Shown: positions 8,996 through 17,347 of the stretch, piece after piece
How the letters are laid out: the number at the start of each line of letters is the position of its first letter
Position numbering within the stretch: position 1 is the stretch's first letter
NCBI RefSeq assembly: GCF_002335745.1
Contig: NZ_NIST01000001.1
Coordinates: 216,156 to 280,155 of the forward strand
DNA: 64,000 nt
Source of the DNA: Evansella halocellulosilytica
GTDB taxonomy: Bacteria > Bacillota > Bacilli > Bacillales > Salisediminibacteriaceae
Direction of reading: 5' to 3'
Made by a program: the position numbers and the translations under genes
The notes under the pieces: model-generated
What the model was told of the DNA's origin: nothing
The model's input: only the letters and a program-made list of their open reading frames with translations
The model's database searches: none

Positions 8996-9943
8996 ATGAA
9001 AAAAGCACTTATTATTATTGGTTCGATCGTTGGATTATTGTTTTTATCGGTCGCTGGATATGGATTTTACCTATATAAATCGGTGGAAAATACGGTAGAC
9101 GACCGTATGCATGTGACGATTGACCGAGAAAAATCTGCAAAACGCGATGTTGAAGTGGATATGGAAAACCAAGACCCGCTCGCCTTTTTATTACTCGGTG
9201 TCGATACACGTGAAGCGGACAGCGGTCGTTCAGACACGATGATGGTGATTACAGCAAACCCAGAAGATAACTCCATGAAAATGGTGAGCATTCCACGTGA
9301 TACACGAACCGAAATTGTCGGACGCGGCACTACGGAAAAAATTAACCACGCTTATGCACACGGTGGACCGGAAATGGCGATGGATACAGTTGAAAATTAT
9401 TTAGACATTCCGATTGACTATTTTATGACGGTTAATATGGAAGGCTTTAAAGATATCGTTGACGCGCTCGGCGGTGTCACCGTTGATAACGACTTTGCTT
9501 TTAACCAAAGTGGACATAGCTTTGATGCTGGTGAATTGTTTTTGAATGGTGATGAAGCATTAGCGTATGCTCGAATGAGAAAAGCAGACTCTCGCGGTGA
9601 TTTAGGACGTAACGACCGTCAGCGCCAAATCATTAACTCGATTATCGAAGAAGGCGCCCAATTCTCTTCGGTAACGAAAGCACAGTCTCTTTTAGATGCG
9701 ATGGGGAATAACATTGCGACAAACTTAAACTTCGACCAAATGATGAAAATCCAAAGTAACTACCGCAGTGTGCGCCACAACATGACGACACTTGAAATCG
9801 ACGGCTACGGAGAGCGAATCGATAACATATGGTACTACATCGTGCCAGAGGAAGAGCGCTTACGTGTATCTGGTGAACTTCAAGCTCATTTAGGCCTCGA
9901 TGGCGCCGTAACAGTTAAATCAGACGAAGAAGACGAAGCATAA
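8996..9943 (+). CDS. LytR-CpsA-Psr (LCP) family glycopolymer-peptidoglycan ligase
   Basis: A 315-residue membrane-anchored enzyme. LCP proteins move undecaprenyl-pyrophosphate-linked glycopolymers (wall teichoic acid, capsule) onto peptidoglycan outside the membrane. The sequence shows one N-terminal transmembrane helix (~3-26), LLLGVDTREADSGRSDTMMV with the metal-binding D and conserved R, SIPRDTR, EKINHAYAHGG, the LGGVTVDN segment, EALAYARMR and the late arginine motif GDLGRNDRQRQII. The length is typical (TagU 306). It is transcribed divergently from the exopolysaccharide operon, so it could attach that polymer to the wall; this is inference from position. A strong terminator follows. Confidence 0.93.
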   Translation: MKKALIIIGSIVGLLFLSVAGYGFYLYKSVENTVDDRMHVTIDREKSAKRDVEVDMENQDPLAFLLLGVDTREADSGRSDTMMVITANPEDNSMKMVSIPRDTRTEIVGRGTTEKINHAYAHGGPEMAMDTVENYLDIPIDYFMTVNMEGFKDIVDALGGVTVDNDFAFNQSGHSFDAGELFLNGDEALAYARMRKADSRGDLGRNDRQRQIINSIIEEGAQFSSVTKAQSLLDAMGNNIATNLNFDQMMKIQSNYRSVRHNMTTLEIDGYGERIDNIWYYIVPEEERLRVSGELQAHLGLDGAVTVKSDEEDEA

Positions 9944-9960
9944 TTTTTTATAACTTCGGC

Positions 9961-9996
9961 AAGGGACTCCCCGAGTGATCGGTTCGTCCCTTTTTC
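9961..9996 (+). terminator. Rho-independent terminator of the LCP gene
   Basis: AAGGGAC pairs with GTCCCTT across a loop that contains a weak inner pairing, and a T-run follows (CCCTTTTTCG). It lies 18 bp after the LCP stop codon. Confidence 0.85.
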
Positions 9997-10039
9997 GTTT
10001 ATCGATAGTCACTTTTGATTTTTACATGAGTTTTGGGGT

Positions 10040-10146
10040 TGTTTGTGGCTTTTTCGATTTTTCGTGCGCTTATGATTTGCCACGGCTTTTTCGGTTTTTC
10101 GTGGCGTTTATGATTTGATCGTGTCGCTCATGACTTGCGCCACGTT
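10040..10146. repeat. Degenerate short intergenic repeat (GTGCGCTTATGATTTG type)
   Basis: Three imperfect copies of GTG(C/G)CG(C/T)TTATGATTTG begin at 10064, 10101 and 10121, alternating with TTTTTCG runs (spacings 37 and 20 bp). The stretch lies between the LCP terminator and the end of the SRPBCC gene. No reading frame or ribosome site fits it. Confidence 0.5.
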
Positions 10147-10163
10147 CTCTTCTGCTCGCTTTT

Positions 10164-10673
10164 CTAAATCGGTTCGCTTCCAGAAAACAAGTCTTTCGGC
10201 CGCTTCCAGTTTGTTGAATTACCTGATTCGGCAAGTACTTTTAGAGCGTTCGCTCGTGATGCAATGAACTCTCTTATCTGTTTTTCTAAAAACAGCTTGT
10301 TCGCAATGATCCCGATCGGTCCGAATGGCGCACGATATTCGAACGTGCAAATCATCATCGTCCCATCCGAAATTTCGATAAACTCGCGAATATGTGTAAA
10401 TGAATGGAAAAGTGCACCATTCACCATCATACTGACAATTTTGAACGGTTCGTCCAAGTATGTTACTTCTGCAGAAACTCTCTGATTGAACCCAAATTTC
10501 TCTGTTTCCCAAATCATTAGGTCGCCTTCCTCAAGCAATTCTTTCTTTTTATTCCCAGCTGCCTTACTGATCGTCTTCGTTGTCGTTCTCGTCGGGTCTT
10601 TAGCCTTTCTCGCAAGGTTAAAGCACACGTCTGCAGCTGCCTCAATATGCTGTTTATGTTTAATTACAGGCAT
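10164..10673 (-). CDS. SRPBCC-fold (START-like) hypothetical protein
   Basis: A 169-residue protein with the helix-grip layout of the SRPBCC/polyketide-cyclase superfamily. An N-terminal strand (MPVIKHKQHIEAAADVCFNL) resembles the ligand-cavity opening of coenzyme-Q-binding and cyclase-like proteins. Beta strands follow (FGFNQRVSAEVTYLDEPFKI), and the long C-terminal helix FLEKQIREFIASRANALKVL closes the fold. Members bind hydrophobic ligands, but function cannot be given from sequence. The start is ATG 10673, with AAGGAG 9 nt upstream; an ATG 22 codons earlier has no ribosome site. It appears monocistronic, flanked by repeat arrays. Confidence 0.7.
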   Translation of the reverse strand: MPVIKHKQHIEAAADVCFNLARKAKDPTRTTTKTISKAAGNKKKELLEEGDLMIWETEKFGFNQRVSAEVTYLDEPFKIVSMMVNGALFHSFTHIREFIEISDGTMMICTFEYRAPFGPIGIIANKLFLEKQIREFIASRANALKVLAESGNSTNWKRPKDLFSGSEPI

Positions 10674-10848
10674 CGCCTTAGCTCCTTCACTTCCATTTAT
10701 TACATTATTATTTACCAAAGACTCCCTTTTTATATCCATTTGTTTGTTATTATGGTGGTTTTGGATGATGTGACCCGTAATTTGAAGGAAGGGTTTCGAT
10801 TATAGAGGTTATTTCTTGGAAGTTCGGAGCTTATTCTTAGCTGTTTGA

Positions 10849-11050
10849 CGCAAGTTTTTTACTGGGGTGCGCAACTTCTCTACGGGTAGGCGCAACTTCC
10901 CCTCGGTTTCACGCAACTTCTCTACGGGTAGGCGCAAGTTCTATGCGGTTGGACGCAACTTCTCTACTGGGGCGCGCAACTTCCCCTCAGTTTCACGCAA
11001 CTTCTCTACAGTTTGACGCAACAACTCTTCGTTTGGGCGCAACAATACTG
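10849..11050. repeat. 21-bp tandem array, family A, locus 1 (about 10 units)
   Basis: Ten consecutive units of 21 bp, each beginning (A/G)CGCAAC and followed by a variable middle such as TTCTCTACGGGTAG or TTCCCCTCGGTTTC. Unit starts keep register at 21 bp with almost no indels, while positions 8-21 vary. The array lies downstream of the NERD gene and upstream of the SRPBCC gene, both on the minus strand. The core is the same as in arrays at 12185-12366 and 28441-28858. Confidence 0.9.
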
Positions 11051-11100
11051 TGCTCCACATTCTAAGAGCTCTCTACATAAGGATTGAAAATTATTGAATG

Positions 11101-12075
11101 TTAATTTAACAATAATGGTCTTAAGTCATATTTCAGCTTTTTAGCGCTGCCTATTTGGGGTAAATTAAGTTTTTTTAGTTGGTATAAGGAAGTTCTTATG
11201 GGTATTTGTAAGAAGCGGCTATATTCTTTCGTCGTAATTGTGGGTGATATAAGCAAAGCATAGTCTATTAATGCTTCAATGTGGGCTTGATGGTCGACCT
11301 TGTTACAATGCGGGCAGATCCAAGATGCCCTTTTTTTCAACATTGGGATAAGTTGGCAGTTTAAACATCGAGTCCCACACGTAATGTCGGATACCGCATA
11401 TGAATGATTTTCATAAGTCGGGGTCCAGGGCTCACTCGATTGTTGAATCGTATCAGACACAGAATCGAACCTCTTGCTTGATAACCTTTCATTTGCATAG
11501 TAGTTATCTAGCATACAAATTTTATCAAATATATTTTTACCTCTGATCACAATGTCTTCTACCTTTTTATCTATTGAATCACTTTCGATTATGCACTTTC
11601 CGTTCGTTAAAACAACAAAGCCTATGATAGGTATATTCCTCTCGAGATTTTTAACTCTAAAAAAATTACTCAGCTGAAATTTATGAAACTGTACTTGTTC
11701 AATTGGACAGGGGTAGCAAAGTGTATCCTCACCAACCGTTTGCAGCAGTTGTTTATAATGTGGTTGAAATTTTAATCGACCTTTCATATTCTTTGATTCT
11801 AATATAAGCGCATAATTCGGTGATAAAATAAGCATGTCCATTTGAAAAATAAGGCCGTTTAGTTTCATTCGGAGGTCATAAAAGATGTGATGATTCTTCG
11901 AGGATTTAAACGAGCCAAGGTGATAATCTAATGATTTTTCCCCCTTGTATCCAGCTGTTCTAGCCGAAATTTGGTCGTCTATGTCTTGAAGAAGTTTGTG
12001 TCTTTTAGGGAGTCTAATTTTCATGGCTTCTAATTGGCGGAGTTGAAGAGGAGGTTTGAGAGGTTTAATAATCAA
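11101..12075 (-). CDS. NERD-domain (nuclease-related) protein with C-terminal zinc ribbon
   Basis: A protein of ~324 residues. Residues ~40-150 form the NERD domain, related to Holliday-junction-resolvase-like nucleases. GEKSLDYHLGSF, the acidic FQMDMLILSPNYALILESKN (D and E-x-K of the nuclease core) and GRLKFQPHYKQLLQ are visible. The C-terminal third has paired cysteines (CGTRCLNC and CPHC), a probable zinc ribbon, followed by a helical tail. NERD proteins are thought to process DNA, but their role in Bacillaceae is unproven. The start is ambiguous: GTG at 12084 sits directly on the AAGGAA site, while TTG at 12075 has better spacing. It lies between two family A repeat arrays. Confidence 0.8.
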   Translation of the reverse strand: MIIKPLKPPLQLRQLEAMKIRLPKRHKLLQDIDDQISARTAGYKGEKSLDYHLGSFKSSKNHHIFYDLRMKLNGLIFQMDMLILSPNYALILESKNMKGRLKFQPHYKQLLQTVGEDTLCYPCPIEQVQFHKFQLSNFFRVKNLERNIPIIGFVVLTNGKCIIESDSIDKKVEDIVIRGKNIFDKICMLDNYYANERLSSKRFDSVSDTIQQSSEPWTPTYENHSYAVSDITCGTRCLNCQLIPMLKKRASWICPHCNKVDHQAHIEALIDYALLISPTITTKEYSRFLQIPIRTSLYQLKKLNLPQIGSAKKLKYDLRPLLLN

Positions 12076-12184
12076 AAAAGTCACTTCCTTTATTCATTTT
12101 TGGAGAAACATGGAAAGTCTATCTATATTATTTTAATGAAAACTTTCAGATTTGTGAAGTATCATTTCGTATTTTAATGTGCCG

Positions 12185-12366
12185 CTCTTTCTCTATTGGT
12201 TTGACGCAAGTTCTTTGTGACTAGGCGCAACAACTCTTCGTTTGGACGCAACTTCTCCTTGTTTAGGCGCAACAACTCTTGGATTGGACGCAACTTCTCC
12301 TCGCTTTCACGCAACTCCCCTGTGATTCGGCCAACTTCTACTCGGTTTGACGCAACTTCTAGTTTC
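12185..12366. repeat. 21-bp tandem array, family A, locus 2 (about 8 units)
   Basis: Eight units in 21-bp register with cores ACGCAAC or GCGCAAC, and variable parts such as AACTCTTCGTTTGG shared word for word with locus 1. One unit near 12326 has lost a base (GCCAAC). The array separates the start of the NERD gene from the promoter of the NlpC/P60 gene, so it is upstream of both. Period 21 keeps all frames open; the peptides it could encode are not credible genes. Confidence 0.88.
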
Positions 12367-12502
12367 AACCCAACACAGTTTGTTCTTTATTGAAGAATCT
12401 TGCTGATTTTCCAATTAATTAGCTCTATCATTTCATTTTTTCATCATATTATTACAAAGATTACAGCATGGTTAATATATTTTGACATATTCCGAAAGCG
12501 GA

Positions 12503-12531
12503 TTGTCGTTGTCCTATCAATTATATATACT
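12503..12531 (+). promoter_or_regulatory. Candidate sigma-A promoter of the NlpC/P60 gene
   Basis: TTGTCG (12503-12508), 17 bp, then TATACT (12526-12531). The inferred start point leaves a ~40-nt leader before the GGGGAGAGG ribosome site of the gene at 12577. A TTGACA at 12482 has no matching -10. Confidence 0.5.
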
Positions 12532-12576
12532 GATTTTTGTAACAACTTAGAGAATGATAAGGGGAGAGGACAAAGA

Positions 12577-13521
12577 ATGAAAAAGATTGTATTAAGTGTC
12601 ACATTAGCTGGTAGCTTACTCGTGCTTCCTAGCATTTCAGAGGCTGCTTTAGGTGACCAAACTTTACGTGAAGGAATGCGCCACAACGATGTCGTCGAAT
12701 TACAAGAGGCATTAAGAGACAAAGGCTATTTCACCTTCCACACGTCAACAGGCTATTTTGGTGAAATTACTCGTGCAGCTGTCCGTGACTTTCAACAATC
12801 GAAAGGAATAAAAGTTGACGGTATCGCTGGTCCACAAACGTTTGGTGCACTCGGAGTTAGTGGCTCAAGCTCATCTAGCTCAAGCAGTACGCTTACATAC
12901 GAGCAAACATTAAGAAGCGGTATGAGCGGCAGTCATGTGAAAGCTTTACAAGATGCGTTAAGAGATAGAGGGTTTAGCGCCGGTTCTTCTGGAATCTATG
13001 GACCGAAAACGATCGAGGGCGTCCGCGACTTCCAACGTTCAGCTGGAATTACTGTTGACGGTATCGCTGGTCCACAAACATATAAAGCATTAAACAACGG
13101 ATCTAGCAGCAGCTCTTCCAATGCGAGCTCTTCTAGCAGTGGAAGCAGTACGTCTAACAGTCTAGCATCTGATTTAGAATCTACAGCTAAAAGTTTACTA
13201 GGATCTCCATACTCTTGGGGCGGAACATCACCATCTGGTTTTGATTGCAGTGGATTCCTAGGTTATGTATTCAGTCAGCACGGAATCGAACTACCTAGAA
13301 CTGTTGCACAAATTCACAGTGCAAGCACGAGCGTTTCAGCAGCACAAAAAGGTGATCTCGTCTTCTTTGAAACGTACACGTCTGGTCCGTCACACGCTGG
13401 AATCTACCTTGGTAACGGTGATTTTATTCATGCTGGCACATCTACAGGGGTTACGATTTCAAACGTGAACAACTCATACTGGAGCCAACGCTACTTAGGC
13501 GCTGGACGAGTGAATGAATAG
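12577..13521 (+). CDS. Secreted NlpC/P60 peptidoglycan hydrolase with two PG-binding domains
   Basis: A 314-residue secreted DL-endopeptidase expected to cut the gamma-D-Glu to diamino-acid bond in wall stem peptides. A signal peptide (MKKIVLSVTLAGSLLVLPSI, cleavage after SEA) is followed by two PG_binding_1 domains (~30-95 and ~110-175). These repeat LREGMRHNDVVELQEALRDK and VDGIAGPQTFGAL and are joined by serine-rich linkers. The C-terminal NlpC/P60 domain has the catalytic cysteine in SGFDCSGFLGYVF, the histidine in PSHAGIYLGNG and the last polar residue near FIHAGTSTGV. The start is chosen at 12577 because of GGGGAGAGG; an open frame from 12400 lacks one. The protein at 42120-43691 is a longer paralogue with four binding domains. 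Confidence 0.93.
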   Translation: MKKIVLSVTLAGSLLVLPSISEAALGDQTLREGMRHNDVVELQEALRDKGYFTFHTSTGYFGEITRAAVRDFQQSKGIKVDGIAGPQTFGALGVSGSSSSSSSSTLTYEQTLRSGMSGSHVKALQDALRDRGFSAGSSGIYGPKTIEGVRDFQRSAGITVDGIAGPQTYKALNNGSSSSSSNASSSSSGSSTSNSLASDLESTAKSLLGSPYSWGGTSPSGFDCSGFLGYVFSQHGIELPRTVAQIHSASTSVSAAQKGDLVFFETYTSGPSHAGIYLGNGDFIHAGTSTGVTISNVNNSYWSQRYLGAGRVNE

Positions 13522-13744
13522 CTATAAAATTTTAAAATAGCATACAATCTATGATATAAAATATGAGTAGTACGACGATACACCATAGCTGTTTTACTTA
13601 TAAAACTACACCATTGACCGTCGTATTTAACAATCGATTTATCGAAGCATTTAACTATCCTTATTTCCCCATTAACATACACATACGATCGATTGTACGA
13701 CAGTCACAAAGTGGCCGGGAAAAACAGTATCAAATTAAGTGAAA

Positions 13745-13790
13745 AACGGTGCCAATTATCGCTTTTCGATAGTTGGCACTGTTTCGTTGA
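13745..13790 (+). terminator. Hairpin, possible terminator
   Basis: GTGCCAATTATCG pairs with CGATAGTTGGCAC (one G-U) around the loop CTTTT, then TGTTTCGTT. It is 220 bp after the hydrolase stop codon, so it may instead belong to another unit. In the same gene-free stretch, 13800-14018 holds no convincing gene. Confidence 0.5.
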
Positions 13791-14018
13791 ACAAAAATAG
13801 GTTCCATGAGACTGTCGAGCTGTGTACTTCGTACTTTAGATGACTAAAGGGACTTATGAAACAGCTGCCTATATAAGCATGAAGTGTAATAACTGTCTAT
13901 CCGAGTCATCATCTTGATCGTTTGCAACTGGTAGGATAAGCCCAAGTCGATTATTGCGCTAACCAAGGGGAAGCTCGTCCTGGCTTTATGAGGAGTCTCC
14001 GCCATTTTCCGGTTTTTC

Positions 14019-15294
14019 TTATTGGGAAACGTGTTTGGTAATATTAAAGGCAATCACAGTGCCTACTTCTACCTTACTTTTAATTTGTAATCCTGTGCCA
14101 AAGCTTTCGATTAGTCTTCTATCTGTATTTTTGAGCCCTACCCCTGTAGAAGAATTAACTGTATCCATGCGTTTAATCGAGCGAATGACGTCTTTGCTCA
14201 TTCCAACTCCATCATCTTTAATGATGACCCGTAAATAACCATTTTTCTTTAATGCTTTAATTTCAATTGTTCCACCAGAAACCTGTTTCATAACCCCGTG
14301 TTTTATTGCATTTTCAACAATTGGTTGAATTGTCAGCGTAGGTAGATAATATCCTTTTACATCTTCTACATTCCAATGAACTTTTAATCTGTCGCCAAAC
14401 CTTACTTTCTCTATATACAGATAGGATTCTACGAGGGACATTTCCTCTTCAAAAGCTGTCCATCTATTAAAGGAATTAGAGTCAAATTTACTCCGTAGAA
14501 ATTCACTAAATTCCTCTACCAACCTTCTCATTTTTACAACGTCTACAATGCTTAGTTGAACGATGGCATTTAAAGTATTAAAAATAAAATGTGGTTGTAT
14601 TTGTGCTTGTAACCATTTTGCTTCCATTGCGGATTTCAATTCCTGTCTCATCTGATAAGATATAGCAAGTCCTAATCCTAAAGGCCATCCAATATAAAAA
14701 GGGATAGTAGATAGAACTAAAAATACCTGGAATGAATGTTGTGTCGGTCCAATTAGCTGATCCTCGATTTGACCGCTAAATGCTAAATACCATCTATAAG
14801 AAAAAACTGGGATGATCATAACGATTGAAACAGCTGTATATAAATGCACCCAAAATTGAACTATATTTGTTTTATAAAGCAAAGCAACTATCGTAATCAC
14901 AGCAAGTAATACAACAATAAAATCATGGTAAAGATATCTTGTAGTAGGATTTGTTTGATTTATATACGACATGATAACGGATAACGGATAACAGAATTAA
15001 CGCTATTATTAATTTTTCTCTTTTTTTATTATTACCTAAATCACGAAATCTAAGGATTCCTTCCATTAATAGAGTTGCACCGATCAATGTACAGCAATTG
15101 TTTATGAACGTGATCAAACTACCATCTAAAAAATGTATACTAATAAAGCTCACAAACCAACTAACAGACGAACAAGCCCAGAAAGCTGGCCCTTCTATCA
15201 TAGGGTTGATTCTCCATAAAACAATCATTAATATTAATCCCATAAAATTAATGATCCCAACAACTAGCAAAAGTGTTGATAGATCAAGTCCCAT
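14019..15294 (-). pseudogene. LytS-like membrane sensor kinase split by a 7-bp duplication
   Basis: A paralogue of the intact kinase at 15874-17127, broken into two frames. The 5' part (15294 to ~14975) encodes membrane helices (MGLDLSTLLLVVGIINFMGL and on). The 3' part (to 14019) encodes the remaining helices, His_kinase motif QIQPHFIFNTLN and HATPase_c (NAIKHG, DDGVGM). The break falls where GTTATCC occurs twice before GTTATCA (~14972-14992). Removing one 7-bp unit restores LLSVIMSYINQ, matching VSIVMSYINQ in the paralogue. The upstream GGAGG and start context are the same in both copies. It is either a recent mutation, a sequencing artefact or a reversible switch; nothing else in the gene looks decayed. 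Confidence 0.85.
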
Positions 15295-15417
15295 ATAAGC
15301 CTCCGACTATTCTGAAGATTATCGTTGCTTCATTATATAAATAATATGTATGTAAAACAAGGAGACAAAGGAATAGCAACGGCAATTTTAGATCGCCTTC
15401 TCCATCACTCTGAAGTT

Positions 15418-15590
15418 GTCTGCGACGAGTAACCGCAGGAGCAACGAGCGGTTCTTCGCTGAGTTCTCTACGAGCTGCTTCGACGCAATCTCTTCCTCGA
15501 TTACTCTTGCAGAGGAAGAAGCACGGAGTCTGCGACGAGTAATCGCAGGAGCACTGTTTTTATGCGACGAGTAATCGCAGGAGCAAGCAC
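15418..15590. repeat. Intergenic repeat with three TGCGACGAGTAAYCGCA copies
   Basis: Near-identical copies of a 22-nt word, TGCGACGAGTAAYCGCA followed by GGAGCA, start at about 15421, 15521 and 15565. TGCG/CGCA within each can pair. The surrounding 15360-15640 is GC-rich with other short direct repeats (GAAGAAGCACGGAG-like) and carries no gene. It looks like a dispersed Bacillaceae intergenic element rather than part of either kinase gene. Confidence 0.6.
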
Positions 15591-15735
15591 TGGAAGGCTG
15601 GCAAGAAGAAGTCTGATCTTAGACTTCAATTGACAGGGTGAAGTGACCTCGAGCGAAAGAAATAGCTGAGCTAGACGTAATAATTATTTTCGAGAACCTA
15701 TCCACAAGATCTAAATCCATAGTTTCCTAGACGAC

Positions 15736-15780
15736 AAAAAAACTGCCAGCAAGAGTTTGTGTCCCATGCTGACAGTTTTT
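15736..15780 (-). terminator. Terminator of the intact sensor kinase gene (bidirectional)
   Basis: AAAACTG-CAGCA pairs with TGCTG-CAGTTTT (one mismatch each side), with T-runs in both directions. On the minus strand it ends with a seven-T tract. It lies ~95 bp after the kinase stop codon. Confidence 0.8.
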
Positions 15781-15873
15781 AAAACCTAACTTAGTCTCGA
15801 TTTTTAGTCGAAAATCTGTCATCTCGTTTATCCATGTATAGAGAAATGACTAGGGATATATGAATATTTCGAT

Positions 15874-17127
15874 TTATTTAGTAATATTAAAGGCAACGAC
15901 AGTACCTACTCCGACTTTACTTTTAATGTTTAAACCTGTTCCAAAATCTTTGATTAGTCTTCTATTCGTATTCACTAATCCTACCCCATTAAACTCACCT
16001 GAATCGAAATCTTCGATCGAAAGGATTTCTTTTTCATCCATTCCAATTCCATTATCTTTCACGATTACTCTTACATAATCCTTTTTCTTAAAAACTTTGA
16101 TTTCAAGTGTTCCACCATTTGCTTGTTTCAATATCCCATGTTTAATTGCATTTTCAACTATGGGTTGAATCGTCAGTGTCGGCAAATAAAACTCTTCTAC
16201 ATCATCTAGCTCCCAGCGAACATTTAATTTTTCGCCAAACCTTACTTTTTCAATATATAAATATGACTTTACAATAGAAAGCTCCTCTTTAACAGATACC
16301 GATTTATTAAATGAATGAAAATCAAATCTACTCCGTAAAAACTCACTAAACTCCTCTACTAATTTGCGCATTTTGTTAATATCAATGGTGCTGAGTGCAT
16401 TTATCGAATTTAGTGTATTGAAAATAAAGTGTGGTTGTATTTGAGCTTGTAACCATTTTGCTTCCAGTGTAGCCATCAGTTGCTGTCTCAATCTATATGA
16501 AACAGCTAGAACTAAGCCAAAAGACCATCCAATGATATGCGGAATAACGGACAGGAACAAAAATGCTTGAAATTCATGCTGTGTGGAACCAATTAACTTA
16601 TCCTCAATTTGACCACTGAAAGCCAAATACCATCGATAAGAAAAAACCGGTATGATAATAAGAAATGAAATAGCTCCATATATATGAACAAAAAACTGGG
16701 CTTTATTCGTTTTATAAAGCAATGCAATCATCGAAATGATACAAACCGATACGACAATAATATCATGATATAGATACCTTGCGGTTGGATACGATTGATT
16801 GATATAGGACATGACAATCGATACGATGATTATCAATACCATTCCTTTTAACCTTCGACTCTCATTCCCAACATTTCGAAACCTAAGAATGCCTTCCATT
16901 AAAAATATCGCACCAATCAACGTGCCGCAATTATTCAAAAATATGCCCAAACTTCCGTCTAAGAGATGCATGGTAATAAAGCCAGTAAATGAAATAGCAG
17001 CTGATAAAGCCCATAGAGCAGGACCTTTTACAGAGGGGTTATTTCTCCAAAGCATCAACATTAAGATAAATACCATAAAATTCACAACACCCACAACTAA
17101 GTCAAGTGTTGCTAGATCAAGTCTCAT
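15874..17127 (-). CDS. LytS-like membrane sensor histidine kinase (orphan)
   Basis: A 417-residue kinase of the His_kinase/LytS class. About six hydrophobic helices fill residues ~5-215, a sensor region I do not recognise by name. After a short linker come LEAKWLQAQIQPHFIFNTLN with the phospho-accepting histidine, then PIVENAIKHGILKQ (N box) and VKDNGIGMDEKE (G box) of the ATPase domain. The start at ATG 17127 has GGAGG 6-7 nt upstream; the frame stays open to 17280 without a ribosome site. No response regulator is adjacent. The closest candidate partner is the SARP-type regulator at 26606, beyond the adhesin. Tandem with a frameshifted paralogue, it may sense the envelope and control the adhesin; this is inference. 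Confidence 0.88.
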   Translation of the reverse strand: MRLDLATLDLVVGVVNFMVFILMLMLWRNNPSVKGPALWALSAAISFTGFITMHLLDGSLGIFLNNCGTLIGAIFLMEGILRFRNVGNESRRLKGMVLIIIVSIVMSYINQSYPTARYLYHDIIVVSVCIISMIALLYKTNKAQFFVHIYGAISFLIIIPVFSYRWYLAFSGQIEDKLIGSTQHEFQAFLFLSVIPHIIGWSFGLVLAVSYRLRQQLMATLEAKWLQAQIQPHFIFNTLNSINALSTIDINKMRKLVEEFSEFLRSRFDFHSFNKSVSVKEELSIVKSYLYIEKVRFGEKLNVRWELDDVEEFYLPTLTIQPIVENAIKHGILKQANGGTLEIKVFKKKDYVRVIVKDNGIGMDEKEILSIEDFDSGEFNGVGLVNTNRRLIKDFGTGLNIKSKVGVGTVVAFNITK

Positions 17128-17267
17128 ATAAGCCTCCGAATATTTAAAACATTGTATTTTTATATAAATAATTCCAAAACAACTACAAAAGATAGATACA
17201 TTAAGATTTTGCAACTGAGGTCTGTCAATTAAAGGATACTTATAGTAAAAAACGCTGATGCCACAGA

Positions 17268-17306
17268 AAAAATCCCCCAATAAGGATACCTAAACCTTAC
17301 TGGGGT
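17268..17306 (-). terminator. Terminator of the giant adhesin gene
   Basis: On the minus strand CCCCAGTAAGG pairs with CCTTATTGGGG and is followed by GATTTTTTC. It starts ~42 bp after the adhesin stop codon. Confidence 0.8.
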
Positions 17307-17347
17307 GATATCAAATGTCAAACCATGATGTGATGTTTTTTAAAGGT

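Noticed and set aside
13844-14053. 69-codon minus-strand open frame (reading ...LGLSYQLQTIKMMTRIDSYY) downstream of the split kinase.
   Set aside because: No ribosome site or recognised domain. It overlaps the 3' end of the kinase gene and could be a repeat or transposon scrap, but I cannot support either.
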